Shown here: one piece after another, positions 54,393 to 63,531 of the stretch
How positions within the stretch are numbered: the first letter of the stretch is position 1
How the letters are laid out: the number at the start of each line of letters is the position of its first letter
Source: JAPHSX01 sp039714395
GTDB lineage: Bacteria > Pseudomonadota > Gammaproteobacteria > Thiohalomonadales > Thiohalomonadaceae
Assembly (NCBI GenBank): GCA_039714395.1
Contig: JBDLJH010000017.1
Location: 1-64,000, forward strand
DNA length: 64,000 nt
Direction: 5' to 3'
Notes under the pieces: generated by a model
Database searches by the model: none
What the model was told of the DNA's origin: nothing
Seen by the model: the letters and a program-made list of their open reading frames with translations, nothing else
Position numbers and translations under genes: made by a program

Positions 54393-55232
54393 TTACTGAC
54401 CACCGCCCAGCTTGTGGACGTATACGGCAAGCTTCTTGATCTCGGTGTCGCTGAGTTTACCGCCACCGAACTTTGGCATAACCGCGTTACGGGTCTGTGC
54501 GTCTGAGGGGAAGTTAATACCATGGATGATGGTGTGCTTCACGCTCTCACGCTGATCCGCCGCGGCAAAGCGCCAGATTTTGTCGGTAAGATTGGCGGCT
54601 CCCAGTGCCTGCATGCCCTTGCCGTCGGCACCGTGGCATGCAAAGCAGCCCTTAGCGCTAAACAGTGGCTCACTACCAGGATTACCCGCAATAATGGCAT
54701 CGGCAAGCTTGTTCAGCTCATCATCAGACATGGTGTGTGCCGGCATGTTGCCGTTACGACCAGCGATGATGCTCTGCTCGATGGCCTGAATGCTGCCGCC
54801 GAAGAGCCAGTCGTTGTCAGCTAGTACAGGGTAGCCCTGATTGCCGGCACCTTCTGTTCCGTGACAGGCAGCACAGTTGTCACCAAATAGTACCTTGGCT
54901 GAACGCTGAACGTAGGTAGACAGTTCTTCGTCACCAAGGATGGCAGCGGCAGACATGCCAGGTAGCTTGTCCTCGTATACAGAACGCTTGGCTTCAATGC
55001 TCTTCAGGTCTTCCTTGTACTCCTTGATGGCAGTCCAGCCGGCGACACCCTTGGTGTGGCTGTCGACCAGCGGGATAGCCGGGTACCAGATGATATAGAA
55101 GACTACTATGGCCAAACTGGCGTAGAAACCGATCATCCACCACTTTGGCGGTTGGTTGGTTAGCTCGCGAAGGGTTTCGTCCCACACGTGTCCGGTATCC
55201 GGAGCATCATACGGATTGCTTTTGTCACTCAT
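54393..55232 (-). CDS. ccoP: cbb3 oxidase diheme subunit CcoP
   Basis: 279 residues. One membrane helix (about 33-52), then two cytochrome c domains with CAACH (120-124) and CFACH (196-200), and Met ligands in GNMPAHTM and NAVMPKFGG. It feeds electrons to CcoO and CcoN. Starts overlapping ccoQ by four bases (ATGA). Confidence 0.96.
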   Translation of the reverse strand: MSDKSNPYDAPDTGHVWDETLRELTNQPPKWWMIGFYASLAIVVFYIIWYPAIPLVDSHTKGVAGWTAIKEYKEDLKSIEAKRSVYEDKLPGMSAAAILGDEELSTYVQRSAKVLFGDNCAACHGTEGAGNQGYPVLADNDWLFGGSIQAIEQSIIAGRNGNMPAHTMSDDELNKLADAIIAGNPGSEPLFSAKGCFACHGADGKGMQALGAANLTDKIWRFAAADQRESVKHTIIHGINFPSDAQTRNAVMPKFGGGKLSDTEIKKLAVYVHKLGGGQ

Positions 55233-55441
55233 TTTCTGTTCTCCGTTTCGATCATATCGTCGTCATCCGCAAAGGGTAGATGACGCTGCGACTCGAGTTT
55301 CTCTTTGTTCTTAGGATGGAATGCAAACACATAAGCCCAGACCATCAGGCAGAAAATGCCGATGGTGACTAAGGTGCCAATCCAGTCGGACAGCGTCATC
55401 GCTGCCCAATCGGTCTGGAAGTATTCCAGCAGGCTACCCAT
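55229..55441 (-). CDS. ccoQ: cbb3 oxidase small subunit CcoQ
   Basis: 70 residues. One membrane helix (about 22-42, WIGTLVTIGIFCLMVWAYVF) and a polar tail with FHPKNKEKLE, as in CcoQ/FixQ, which stabilises the complex. It overlaps ccoP and abuts ccoO, sharing the last stop base with its ATG. Confidence 0.93.
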   Translation of the reverse strand: MGSLLEYFQTDWAAMTLSDWIGTLVTIGIFCLMVWAYVFAFHPKNKEKLESQRHLPFADDDDMIETENRK

Positions 55442-56148
55442 TAGTTGCGGTAATCCTTGTCTTCGAATTTAACCATGGTGCCCATAACTTGCAGGTAGGC
55501 AACGACAGCATCCAGTTCAGAAGTGCCGTTCACGCTGCTAGCTGTAGCAAAATCTTCCTCGATGTAAGGAACACCGACGATTTTCATGGCGCGCATTGTC
55601 TTAGCTATGTGGCTACCGTCAACGGTGGCATTCTCAAGCCACGGGTAGTTGGGCATGACCGACTCAGGTACCACTGAACGCGGGGCGATCATGTGGCGCT
55701 TGTGCCAGTCATCAGAGTACTTGCCGCCAACACGAGCCAGATCCGGACCGGTACGCTTGGAACCCCACTGGAAGGGGTGGTCGTACATCGACTCAGAGGC
55801 CAGGCTGTAGTGACCATAGCGCTCTTTCTCATCACGGAAGGGGCGAATCATCTGTGAGTGACAGAGGTAGCAGCCCTCACGGATGTAAATCTCACGACCT
55901 GCCAGCTCTAGAGCAGTGTAGGGACGGACGCCGTCGCCGGCTTTCCAGTCGGCCAGGGTCTGGCCGGCCTGACGCTCCCATACGATCTCAGGGTGCTGGT
56001 TGTGCTCCATGGTCTCGTCGAGATAGAACAGTGGGATGATTTCCACTGCGCCCGGGATAGCCACCAGGATGGCAAGCAGGAAAATCATCAGAAAGACGTT
56101 ACGCTCTGTCTTGTCCTGCAACTTGGTTGAATGAATTTGATCAGACAT
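55441..56148 (-). CDS. ccoO: cbb3 oxidase monoheme subunit CcoO
   Basis: 235 residues. An N-terminal membrane helix (about 20-41, LMIFLLAILVAIPGAVEII), a c-type heme site CYLCH (93-97) followed by SQMIRPFRDE, and the late segment VPYIEEDF. It transfers electrons from CcoP to the catalytic subunit. Standard length; 23 bp after ccoN. Confidence 0.96.
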   Translation of the reverse strand: MSDQIHSTKLQDKTERNVFLMIFLLAILVAIPGAVEIIPLFYLDETMEHNQHPEIVWERQAGQTLADWKAGDGVRPYTALELAGREIYIREGCYLCHSQMIRPFRDEKERYGHYSLASESMYDHPFQWGSKRTGPDLARVGGKYSDDWHKRHMIAPRSVVPESVMPNYPWLENATVDGSHIAKTMRAMKIVGVPYIEEDFATASSVNGTSELDAVVAYLQVMGTMVKFEDKDYRN

Positions 56149-56171
56149 TATTCTTAATCCTCCTTATCGGC

Positions 56172-57590
56172 TTAGGCAGCAGCGGTAGCAGAGCTACGCT
56201 GACTGGAAGCCTGACGGATGGTCATTACCACGTTGAACAGCATGATTGCACCGCCCAACCAGTAGATCATGCCGCCGATGGCACGCATGGCGTAGTACGG
56301 ATACATCGCGGAGACGGACTCGGCAAAGGTGTAGGTCAGGGTGCCGAACTCATCGTAGTCACGCCACATCAGTCCCTGCATGATGCCGGAGACCCACATT
56401 GCAGTGATGTAAACCACAGTACCGATGGTCGCGAGCCAGAAGTGGGTATTAACCAGGCTGGCAGAGTACATCTTGGTATCCCATAGTTTTTCAACCATGT
56501 GATAGATGGCACCAGCGGCAACCATGGCAACCCAGCCCAGAGCACCGGCGTGTACGTGACCAACAGTCCAGTCGGTGTAGTGAGAGAGGGCGTTAACGGT
56601 CTTGGCTGACATGACCGGACCTTCGAAGGTGGACATGGCGTAGAAGGCCAGAGACATAATCATAAAGCGCAGGATGTAGTCGTTACGCAGCTTATCCCAA
56701 GCACCGGAGAGGGTCATCATACCGTTGATAGCACCACCCCATGAAGGAATGATCATCGCCAGGGATACCGCGGCACCAAGTGAACCGGTCCAGTCTGGTA
56801 GTGCGGTGTACTGCAGGTGGTGAGCACCCAGCCATACATAACCGAACATCAGGGCCCAGAAGTGGATAACCGACAGACGGTAGGAGAAGATCGGGCGGTT
56901 GGCCTGCTTCGGTACGAAGTAGTACATGATGCCCAGGAAGCCGGCAGTCAGGTAGAAACCAACGGCGTTATGACCCCACCACCACTGAATCATCGCGTCC
57001 TGTACACCAGAGAAGATGGAGTAGGACTTGAACAGGGTGACCGGGATGGCCATGGAATTAACCACGTGCAGGTAGGTGATCATCACCATCATGCCCAGGA
57101 AGAACCAGTTGGAGACGTAGATGTGGCTGGTCTTGCGGTTGGCTATGGTCATCACGAAGTTCACAGTGTAGGCAACCCACACCAGCGCGATGGCGATATC
57201 GATAGGCCATTCCAGCTCGGCGTACTCCTTACCAGAGGTCAGACCCAGCGGCAGGGTGATAACCGCAGAGACGATGATCAGGTTCCAGCCCCAGAAGGTG
57301 AACCATGCCAGCTTGTCGCTCCACAGGCGCACACCGCAGGTGCGCTGCACTGAGTAGAAGGCCGTGGCCATCAATGCACAGCCACCAAAGGCGAAGATGA
57401 CCGCGTTGGTGTGCAGCGGACGCAGACGACCGAAGGTGAGTTCGGCAATGTCAAAGTTGAGGAATGGCCAGGCCAGTTCCGAAGCAATGTAGACACCCAC
57501 CAGGGTGCCTACGACCAGATAAACGACGGCCATAACGGTGAACCACCGTACGACGTCGAAGCTATATTTTTCTACTTGTGTCGTTGCCAC
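56172..57590 (-). CDS. ccoN: cbb3 oxidase catalytic subunit CcoN
   Basis: 472 residues with about twelve helices. The heme and copper histidines are in RPLHTNAVIFAFGG, WWWGHNAVGFYLTAG, HLQYTALPDW and TVGHVHAGALGW, the last being the low/high-spin heme pair of the cbb3 class. It reduces oxygen with high affinity and pumps protons. It is first of ccoNOQP; expression is probably Fnr-controlled through the box at 58042. Confidence 0.97.
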   Translation of the reverse strand: MATTQVEKYSFDVVRWFTVMAVVYLVVGTLVGVYIASELAWPFLNFDIAELTFGRLRPLHTNAVIFAFGGCALMATAFYSVQRTCGVRLWSDKLAWFTFWGWNLIIVSAVITLPLGLTSGKEYAELEWPIDIAIALVWVAYTVNFVMTIANRKTSHIYVSNWFFLGMMVMITYLHVVNSMAIPVTLFKSYSIFSGVQDAMIQWWWGHNAVGFYLTAGFLGIMYYFVPKQANRPIFSYRLSVIHFWALMFGYVWLGAHHLQYTALPDWTGSLGAAVSLAMIIPSWGGAINGMMTLSGAWDKLRNDYILRFMIMSLAFYAMSTFEGPVMSAKTVNALSHYTDWTVGHVHAGALGWVAMVAAGAIYHMVEKLWDTKMYSASLVNTHFWLATIGTVVYITAMWVSGIMQGLMWRDYDEFGTLTYTFAESVSAMYPYYAMRAIGGMIYWLGGAIMLFNVVMTIRQASSQRSSATAAA

Positions 57591-58125
57591 GAGTAGTCTC
57601 CTGTTGTTATTGCGAAATAGTTATTCCCCAAGGGGGGTGTCTACGTCCACTACCACGGGAGCAACACCATTATTGAGTATGAGGAACAAATCCCAGATGA
57701 ACCGATAGTGCTCAGAGGTCTCTCTGGGTTTATGCCCTCACCATCTGAATGATGAAACCAAACCCGATTTATTACACACACAAGGTGCGCGGATACTGCT
57801 AAAAATTAAATTTGCCATGAAAAAGAGAAGATTTGACTAGATACGCGACGAGCGTATAGCCATTTTTCGATGGAGAGCCGAGGTGAGTGTCAGTTTATTT
57901 CTAAACCAGATTATAGGAATAGCTCATAACCTGATAAAAATAATGAAGTATTTTTACTGACAGCACCAGCCCGTATCGTCGAAAACCCCCAAGTTTTTAC
58001 GTAGGCCCGGGCATGTTAGACGAAAAGAGGTCGCGAATACATTGATATTTGTCAATTAACGGGTCATTTGACGCAGAAATTGAGGAGTTTGAGCAGCGCA
58101 AAGAGCGCTCTACCTTATATAGGTA
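57591..58125. other. long leader/intergenic upstream of ccoN
   Basis: 535 bp between fnr (leftward) and ccoN (leftward). Apart from the FNR-type promoter at its right end, I see no gene or RNA motif I can name. If the promoter is right, the ccoN message has a leader of about 420 bases. Confidence 0.5.
58015..58055 (-). promoter_or_regulatory. FNR box and class II-type promoter for ccoNOQP
   Basis: TTGATATTTGTCAA (58042-58055) matches TTGAT-N4-ATCAA with one change. On the minus strand a -10-like TCTAAC lies at 58020-58015, putting the box centre about 40 bp before the expected start, the classic position for FNR activation. Confidence 0.6.
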
Positions 58126-58887
58126 TTACGGAAGTTGGCTGGCACCACTGCCTTTACTATTGGCGATGATGCGTAGCTGGGGCAGGTTCTGTATGTATAT
58201 GTGCTTACGCTGGACGATGAGAATGCCTTCTTCCTGGAAACGGCTGAAGAGGCGGCTTACGGTCTCTACTGCCAGTCCCAGGTAGTTGCCGATATCGTTG
58301 CGAGACATGCTGAGGTAGAAGTCGGTGGGTGAGAAGCCGCGGCGCTGGTAGCGATCGGAGAGGCTGAGTAGTAGTGCCGCCAGACGCTCTTCGGCACTTC
58401 TTTTACCTAATAACATTAATAGAGACTGGTCGTGCAGGATCTCTTTGCTCATTATCGTTAGCAGTTGGTGCTGCAGACTGGGCAGGCGGGTACTCAGTTC
58501 TTCCAGGCGGTCGAAGGGGATCTCACAAAGGCTGGTAGTCTCCATTGCCTTGGCAGCGCAGGGGTGATGTTTGAGGTGGATGGCATCCAGCCCCAGCAGC
58601 TCACCGGGCAGGTGGAAACCGGTGACCTGTTCATGGCCGTCCTCGGTGGGGGCATAGGTACGGATGGAGCCGGAACGTACCGCATAGATGGCCTGAAAGG
58701 GTGAGCCGACATGGAACAGGTGCTCGCCACGCTTGAGCGGGCGGCGACGCTTGATGATGCTGTCTAGCTCCTCCAGCTCATTGGCATCAATGCCCACGGG
58801 GAGGCAGAGCTGAAATAGGTTGCAATCGTTACAGGCGACTTTAACCCGTTCTGATTGGACCATAGTGTCGTTTGCTGGCTTAAGCAT
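58126..58887 (-). CDS. fnr: Fnr/Anr oxygen-responsive regulator
   Basis: 253 residues. The [4Fe-4S] ligands are Cys19, Cys22 and Cys28 (CNDCNLFQLC) plus Cys111 in HHPCAAKAME; a cyclic-nucleotide-type domain follows, then the helix-turn-helix SRNDIGNYLGLAVETVSRLF, whose E, SR residues read TTGAT half-sites. It switches genes on when oxygen is low. It sits directly upstream of ccoNOQP, whose promoter has a matching box. ATG 58887 lacks a clear ribosome site; ATG 58863 is an alternative that still keeps all four cysteines. Confidence 0.95.
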   Translation of the reverse strand: MLKPANDTMVQSERVKVACNDCNLFQLCLPVGIDANELEELDSIIKRRRPLKRGEHLFHVGSPFQAIYAVRSGSIRTYAPTEDGHEQVTGFHLPGELLGLDAIHLKHHPCAAKAMETTSLCEIPFDRLEELSTRLPSLQHQLLTIMSKEILHDQSLLMLLGKRSAEERLAALLLSLSDRYQRRGFSPTDFYLSMSRNDIGNYLGLAVETVSRLFSRFQEEGILIVQRKHIYIQNLPQLRIIANSKGSGASQLP

Positions 58888-58906
58888 GGAGTATTTTCTG
58901 CCCTAT

Positions 58907-58921
58907 TTATCAGGGTGATAA
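58907..58921. promoter_or_regulatory. inverted repeat upstream of fnr
   Basis: TTATCA-ggg-TGATAA, 20-34 bp before the fnr start. It could be an operator or a leader hairpin. It does not match the FNR box spacing. Confidence 0.3.
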
Positions 58922-59059
58922 TACCGAATCGTCCAATAAATTACCCCCACATGCAATATCGGGGTGGATTTTCGGTGATTACCGTTGTTTAAACGGCAGA
59001 GAGTTAGGGGTATGCTATGCCCTCTTATTTATTATCAACTAAACGGCTGAGAGGATCCC

Positions 59060-59653
59060 ATGGCTGCACGCAAAGCCACGGTAAAACGAGATACCCTGGA
59101 GACCCAGATTGAGGTTACTGTCGATCTCGACGGCAGCGGTCAGGGCAAATTCGATACTGGCGTCCCGTTTTTTGAGCACATGCTCGACCAGGTGGCCCGT
59201 CACGGCCTGATCGACCTTGATATTAAGGCGCAGGGTGATCTGCACATCGATGCCCACCACACGGTAGAGGATATCGGCATCACCCTCGGCCAGGCCTTTG
59301 CTCAGGCCGCTGGCGATAAAAAGGGTATCCGCCGCTATGGCCACGCCTATGTGCCACTGGATGAGTCGCTGTCACGTGTGGTGATCGACTTCTCCGGTCG
59401 TCCCGGTCTTGAGTATCGCGTTGATTATCCGCGTGCACGCATCGGTGAGTTTGATGTGGATCTGCTGCAGGAGTTCTTCCACGGCTTTGTTAATCACGCC
59501 CAGGTGACTCTGCACGTCGACAATCTGCGTGGCAAAAATGCCCATCACATTGCCGAGACCGTCTTCAAGGCCTTTGGCCGGGCGATGCGTGAGGCACTGA
59601 CTGCCGATGCGCGTATGCAGGGGATGACGCCCTCCACCAAGGGCAGTCTGTAG
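59060..59653 (+). CDS. hisB: imidazoleglycerol-phosphate dehydratase
   Basis: 197 residues, the single-domain form (no phosphatase half). Metal-binding histidine motifs are FFEHMLDQVARHG, DAHHTVEDIGI, and FFHGFVNHAQ with NAHHIAETVFKAFGRA. It removes water from IGP in histidine synthesis. It starts the his operon here; hisG, hisD and hisC are not in the window. Confidence 0.96.
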   Translation: MAARKATVKRDTLETQIEVTVDLDGSGQGKFDTGVPFFEHMLDQVARHGLIDLDIKAQGDLHIDAHHTVEDIGITLGQAFAQAAGDKKGIRRYGHAYVPLDESLSRVVIDFSGRPGLEYRVDYPRARIGEFDVDLLQEFFHGFVNHAQVTLHVDNLRGKNAHHIAETVFKAFGRAMREALTADARMQGMTPSTKGSL

Positions 59654-59698
59654 CACGCCTACGATTCCTTATCTGAATTACGTTCCAGAGAGTTCATC

Positions 59699-60349
59699 AT
59701 GAGTAGCAGTGTGGCAGTGATCGACTATGGTATGGGCAATCTCCATTCCGTAGCCAAGGCCCTAGAACATACCGCCTGTGTCGATCAGGTTATCGTTACC
59801 CACGAGCCAGAGCGTATTCTGGCCGCCGATCGGGTGGTGCTTCCCGGCGTCGGTGCGATACGCGACTGTATGGCCGAGATTAAACGCCTGGGTATGGATC
59901 AGGTGATCCGCGAGGCGATCAAGAGCAAACCCTTCCTCGGCGTTTGCATCGGTATGCAGGCGTTAATGGACTCCAGTGAAGAGAATGGTGGTACCGAGTG
60001 TCTCGGTATCCTGCCAGGTCACGTACGCTTCTTTGGCGATGACCTCACCGACCCCGATAGCGGTGCGGCGCTAAAGGTGCCGCACATGGGGTGGAATCAG
60101 GTGCATCAGGAGATGGCGCACCCGCTGTGGCAGGGTATCGAACAGGATGCCCGATTCTATTTTGTACACAGCTACTACGTCAGCCCGGCGGATGAGAGTT
60201 ATCTGGCGGGTAGCACGCATCACGGCCTCGATTTTGCTGCTGCACTGGCCCACGATAATATCTTCGCTGCACAGTTTCACCCGGAGAAGAGTCAGCATGT
60301 GGGGCTGCAGCTCTATGCCAATTTCCTTAAGTGGGATGGCAACGGTTAA
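59699..60349 (+). CDS. hisH: imidazole glycerol phosphate synthase, glutaminase subunit
   Basis: 216 residues. Class I glutamine amidotransferase with the nucleophile in FLGVCIGMQAL and the His-Glu pair in QFHPEKSQ. It supplies ammonia to HisF. It follows hisB by 45 bp. Confidence 0.96.
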   Translation: MSSSVAVIDYGMGNLHSVAKALEHTACVDQVIVTHEPERILAADRVVLPGVGAIRDCMAEIKRLGMDQVIREAIKSKPFLGVCIGMQALMDSSEENGGTECLGILPGHVRFFGDDLTDPDSGAALKVPHMGWNQVHQEMAHPLWQGIEQDARFYFVHSYYVSPADESYLAGSTHHGLDFAAALAHDNIFAAQFHPEKSQHVGLQLYANFLKWDGNG

Positions 60350-60444
60350 TATTGGTTAAGTGGTGCTGCTTACGACGGCCGTAAGATAATTATGTGTAAC
60401 AGTCGCGAACCCCGTCTCGCGACCGATTGATGAGGAAGTGAACG

Positions 60445-61200
60445 ATGTTGTTGATCCCCGCCATTGACCTGAAAGATGGTAAGTGTGTACGTCTTCGCCA
60501 GGGACGCATGGAAGATGAGACCATCTTCTCTGACGATCCGGTAGCGATAGCCGCGCAGTGGGTAGAGGCGGGCGCACGTCGCCTGCACCTGGTCGATCTT
60601 AATGGTGCCTTCGCAGGTGAACCGGTTAATGGTGATGTGGTACATGCCATTGCCGAGGCCTTCCCTGAACTGTCGATTCAAATTGGTGGTGGTATCCGTG
60701 ACGAAGAGACGGTACAGAGCTATCTCGACGCCGGGGTTCAGTACGTCATCATCGGTACCAAGGCGGTCAATGCACCACACTTCGTTAACGATTTGTGCAT
60801 GGAGTTCCCCGGCCACATTATCGTCGGCCTTGATGCCAAAGACGGTAAGGTTGCCATTGACGGCTGGTCCAAGCTCTCCAAACACGATGTCATCGATATG
60901 GCAAAACACTTTGAACAGGATGGTGTCGAGGCGATCATCTATACCGACATCGGCCGCGATGGGATGATGAGCGGCGTTAATGTTGAGGCCACGGTGAAAC
61001 TGGCACAGGCGATCAGCATCCCGGTGATCGCCTCGGGCGGCATCACCAATATCGATGATGTGAAGGCACTTTGTGCCGTGGCCGATGAGGGCATTACTGG
61101 CGCCATCACCGGGCGTGCCATCTATGAGGGCACTCTGGACTTTGCCGAAGGGCAGGCACTGGCCGATAAGCTGTGCCCCGATGTGCCGATGAAGTTTTAG
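60445..61200 (+). CDS. hisA: ProFAR isomerase
   Basis: 251 residues. (beta/alpha)8 barrel beginning LLIPAIDLKDGKCVRL, with the catalytic Asp in that segment and a second in YTDIGRDGM. It opens the ribose of ProFAR. In order between hisH and hisF; two bases separate it from hisF. Confidence 0.96.
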   Translation: MLLIPAIDLKDGKCVRLRQGRMEDETIFSDDPVAIAAQWVEAGARRLHLVDLNGAFAGEPVNGDVVHAIAEAFPELSIQIGGGIRDEETVQSYLDAGVQYVIIGTKAVNAPHFVNDLCMEFPGHIIVGLDAKDGKVAIDGWSKLSKHDVIDMAKHFEQDGVEAIIYTDIGRDGMMSGVNVEATVKLAQAISIPVIASGGITNIDDVKALCAVADEGITGAITGRAIYEGTLDFAEGQALADKLCPDVPMKF

Positions 61201-61202
61201 CC

Positions 61203-61976
61203 ATGCCTTTAGCCAAACGTATTATTCCCTGCCTTGATGTAGACAACGGGCGCGTCGTTAAGGGCGTGCAGTTTGTTGAAATTCGCGATGCCGGTGATCC
61301 GGTAGAGATCGCCAAGCGTTATGACGAGCAGGGCGCGGATGAGATCACCTTTCTTGATATTACCGCCTCTTCCGATGATCGCGAGACGATGATACATGTG
61401 GTTGAACAGGTGGCTTCGCAGGTCTTTATTCCGTTAACCGTGGGAGGAGGCATTCGCAAGGTTGAAGATATTCGCTGCATGCTTAACGCCGGTGCGGATA
61501 AGGTAGGTATTAATACCGCTGCCGTGTTTAACCCCGAGTTTGTTAAAGAGGCAGCGGAGAAGTTCGGTTCGCAGTGCATCGTGGTTGCTATCGATGCAAA
61601 AAAGGTAAGCAAAGAGGGTGAAGAGAACCGCTGGGAGATCTTTACCCACGGTGGGCGCAAGCCGACCGGTATCGATGCCATCGGGTGGGCAAAAAAAATG
61701 GTCGATTACGGTGCCGGTGAAATCCTGTTGACCAGTATGGATCGTGACGGCACCAAGGTTGGTTTTGATCTTGAGCTGACCCGGGCTATTTCCGATGCAG
61801 TTCATGTACCGGTGATCGCCTCGGGTGGTGTTGGCAATCTCGATCACCTGGTGGATGGCGTTAAAGATGGTCATGCCGAGGCGGTACTCGCTGCCAGTAT
61901 TTTCCACTTCGGAGAGTACAGTATCGAAGAGGCAAAACGACGCATGGCCGATGCCGGGATTGAGGTTCGTCTGTGA
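61203..61976 (+). CDS. hisF: imidazole glycerol phosphate synthase, cyclase subunit
   Basis: 257 residues. Barrel enzyme with IIPCLDVDNGRVVKG and LLTSMDRDGTKVGF holding the two catalytic aspartates. It joins HisH to form IGP and AICAR. ATG 61203 matches the family N-terminus; a longer frame starts inside hisA. Its stop overlaps the next gene's GTG. Confidence 0.96.
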   Translation: MPLAKRIIPCLDVDNGRVVKGVQFVEIRDAGDPVEIAKRYDEQGADEITFLDITASSDDRETMIHVVEQVASQVFIPLTVGGGIRKVEDIRCMLNAGADKVGINTAAVFNPEFVKEAAEKFGSQCIVVAIDAKKVSKEGEENRWEIFTHGGRKPTGIDAIGWAKKMVDYGAGEILLTSMDRDGTKVGFDLELTRAISDAVHVPVIASGGVGNLDHLVDGVKDGHAEAVLAASIFHFGEYSIEEAKRRMADAGIEVRL

Positions 61977-62224
61977 ATGATGAGCAATTGATGCTGCTGG
62001 AACAGCTGGGTATTAGTCAGGCCGATTTTGAAAGAATGCAGACACTAGCGGGTGTATTGTTAGTGGTAACTGTAGTCTCGTTTGTTCTTACCCTGTGGCT
62101 GGCGCGACGCAAGAAACTGAATATGGGGTTCTGGACTTTTATGGTGCTACTAATGGGCCCCTTTGCACTGATGGCCATTCTGTTCGTTCCGGCAAAAGAG
62201 TCTACATCGGAGCCGCAGGCATGA
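61973..62224 (+). CDS. small two-helix membrane protein inside the his operon
   Basis: 83 residues, not recognised. A polar N-terminus (LLEQLGISQADFERMQ), then two helices (about 25-43 and 52-72) separated by RRKKLNMG. The GTG start overlaps the hisF stop by four bases and its stop overlaps the hisI start, so its translation is tightly coupled to both. GAGG lies seven bases before the GTG. It has no known place in histidine synthesis. Confidence 0.75.
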   Translation: MNDEQLMLLEQLGISQADFERMQTLAGVLLVVTVVSFVLTLWLARRKKLNMGFWTFMVLLMGPFALMAILFVPAKESTSEPQA

Positions 62225-62607
62225 GTGGCAACTGGCTCGATGAAATCAAGTGGGGCGATGACGGCCTGGTGCCGGTAATCGCCCAGGAAGAGAGCGGTAA
62301 GGTGGTGATGTTTGCTTTTATGAATCGCGAGTCACTGACATTGACTGCCGAGAGGGGCGAAGCGGTTTACTTCTCACGCTCGCGCAATAAGCTATGGCAC
62401 AAGGGTGAAGAGTCGGGCCATGTGCAGAGAGTGAAATCGATTCGTACCGACTGCGATAAGGATGTGGTGTTGTTGACCATCGAACAGGTTGGCGGTATTG
62501 CCTGTCATACCGGGCGTCACAGCTGTTTTTATAATGAACTCGATGGCAATTCGTGGCAATCTGTGGAACCGGTACTTAAAGACCCCAAGGCGATCTATAA
62601 CAAATGA
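62221..62607 (+). CDS. hisI: phosphoribosyl-AMP cyclohydrolase
   Basis: 128 residues. Metal-binding signature: SIRTDCDKDVVL and GIACHTGRHSCF. It opens the adenine ring of PR-AMP. Only the HisI domain is present; HisE is a separate gene, overlapping by four bases. The ATG at 62221 is the family start. Confidence 0.95.
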   Translation: MSGNWLDEIKWGDDGLVPVIAQEESGKVVMFAFMNRESLTLTAERGEAVYFSRSRNKLWHKGEESGHVQRVKSIRTDCDKDVVLLTIEQVGGIACHTGRHSCFYNELDGNSWQSVEPVLKDPKAIYNK

Positions 62608-62924
62608 GCGATACACTGAATCGATTGGCTGCCGTACTGGAGGAGCGCAAGTCCGCTGCGCCGGATAGCTCCTACGTCGCCAAGCTTTATAGCAAAGGCC
62701 TCGACGCAATTTTGAAAAAGATTGGCGAGGAGGCGACCGAAACGGTAATGGCAGCGAAGGATGGTGATGCCGAGAAGATTATCTACGAGGTCGCCGACCT
62801 CTGGTTTCATACCCTGGTACTACTTAAGCAGCAGGGGCTGGAGCCACAGCAGGTACTGGATGAGTTGGAACGCCGTTTCGGTCTCTCTGGTCTTGAGGAA
62901 AAAGCGAACAGGAAGGATTCATGA
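62604..62924 (+). CDS. hisE: phosphoribosyl-ATP pyrophosphatase
   Basis: 106 residues, all-alpha MazG-like fold with KIGEEATETVMAAKDGD and YEVADLWFHTLVLL, the acidic metal-binding residues. It removes pyrophosphate from PR-ATP. Four-base overlaps on both sides (hisI and the HIT gene). Confidence 0.95.
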   Translation: MSDTLNRLAAVLEERKSAAPDSSYVAKLYSKGLDAILKKIGEEATETVMAAKDGDAEKIIYEVADLWFHTLVLLKQQGLEPQQVLDELERRFGLSGLEEKANRKDS

Positions 62925-63259
62925 GCGACTGTCTGTTCTGTAAAATTGCTAACGGCGAGATCCCCGGCGATATCGTCTACGAAGACGACAAAATGGTGGT
63001 GTTTAAGGATGTCGCCCCCAAGGCAGAGGTACACCTGCTGGCAATCCCACGGGAACATATTGAGAGCCTAAATGGTCTTACTGAAGAGCACGATGCGCTG
63101 ATCGCCTATATGATGCGACAGTTGCCACGGCTGGCAGAAGAACAGGGACTGGATAGTGGTTTTCGCACTATCATCAATACCGGGCCGGGTGGTGGTCAGG
63201 TAGTGTTTCATCTACATCTACATCTACTCGGTGGCAGTGGCCTACCGGGATTTCAATAA
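62921..63259 (+). CDS. hinT: HIT-family nucleotide hydrolase (HinT-like)
   Basis: 112 residues. The histidine triad is HLHLHLLGG with FHLHLHLLGG near the C-terminus; CLFCKIANGEIPG starts the protein, and its two Cys may bind zinc with a later His. It splits AMP-lysine and similar phosphoramidates. It is often between hisE and tatA in gammaproteobacteria, as here. Confidence 0.94.
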   Translation: MSDCLFCKIANGEIPGDIVYEDDKMVVFKDVAPKAEVHLLAIPREHIESLNGLTEEHDALIAYMMRQLPRLAEEQGLDSGFRTIINTGPGGGQVVFHLHLHLLGGSGLPGFQ

Positions 63260-63278
63260 TTTAGAGGAGTAATTCGTA

Positions 63279-63500
63279 ATGGGTTTTAGTATTTGGCAAT
63301 TATTGATTGTACTGGCCATCATCGTGCTGCTATTTGGCACCAAGAAGCTGAAGAATATCGGAGGCGATCTGGGCGGCGCAGTAAAGGGCTTTAAGAATGC
63401 CGTCAATGAGGGTGAAAGTGAGAAGCAGTCTTCCATCGAGAAGAAGGAAGAGGGCGAAGTCATCGAGGGTGAGTCCACCCGTGAGAAAGACAAAGTTTAA
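63279..63500 (+). CDS. tatA: Sec-independent translocase TatA
   Basis: 73 residues. One N-terminal helix (WQLLIVLAIIVLLFGTKKL) with the FGxxKL hinge, then an amphipathic helix and a charged tail. It forms the twin-arginine translocation pore for folded proteins. AGAGGAG precedes the start. Confidence 0.95.
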   Translation: MGFSIWQLLIVLAIIVLLFGTKKLKNIGGDLGGAVKGFKNAVNEGESEKQSSIEKKEEGEVIEGESTREKDKV

Positions 63501-63531
63501 TTAGTTCTAACTCACCTCTGGAAGATAATAG

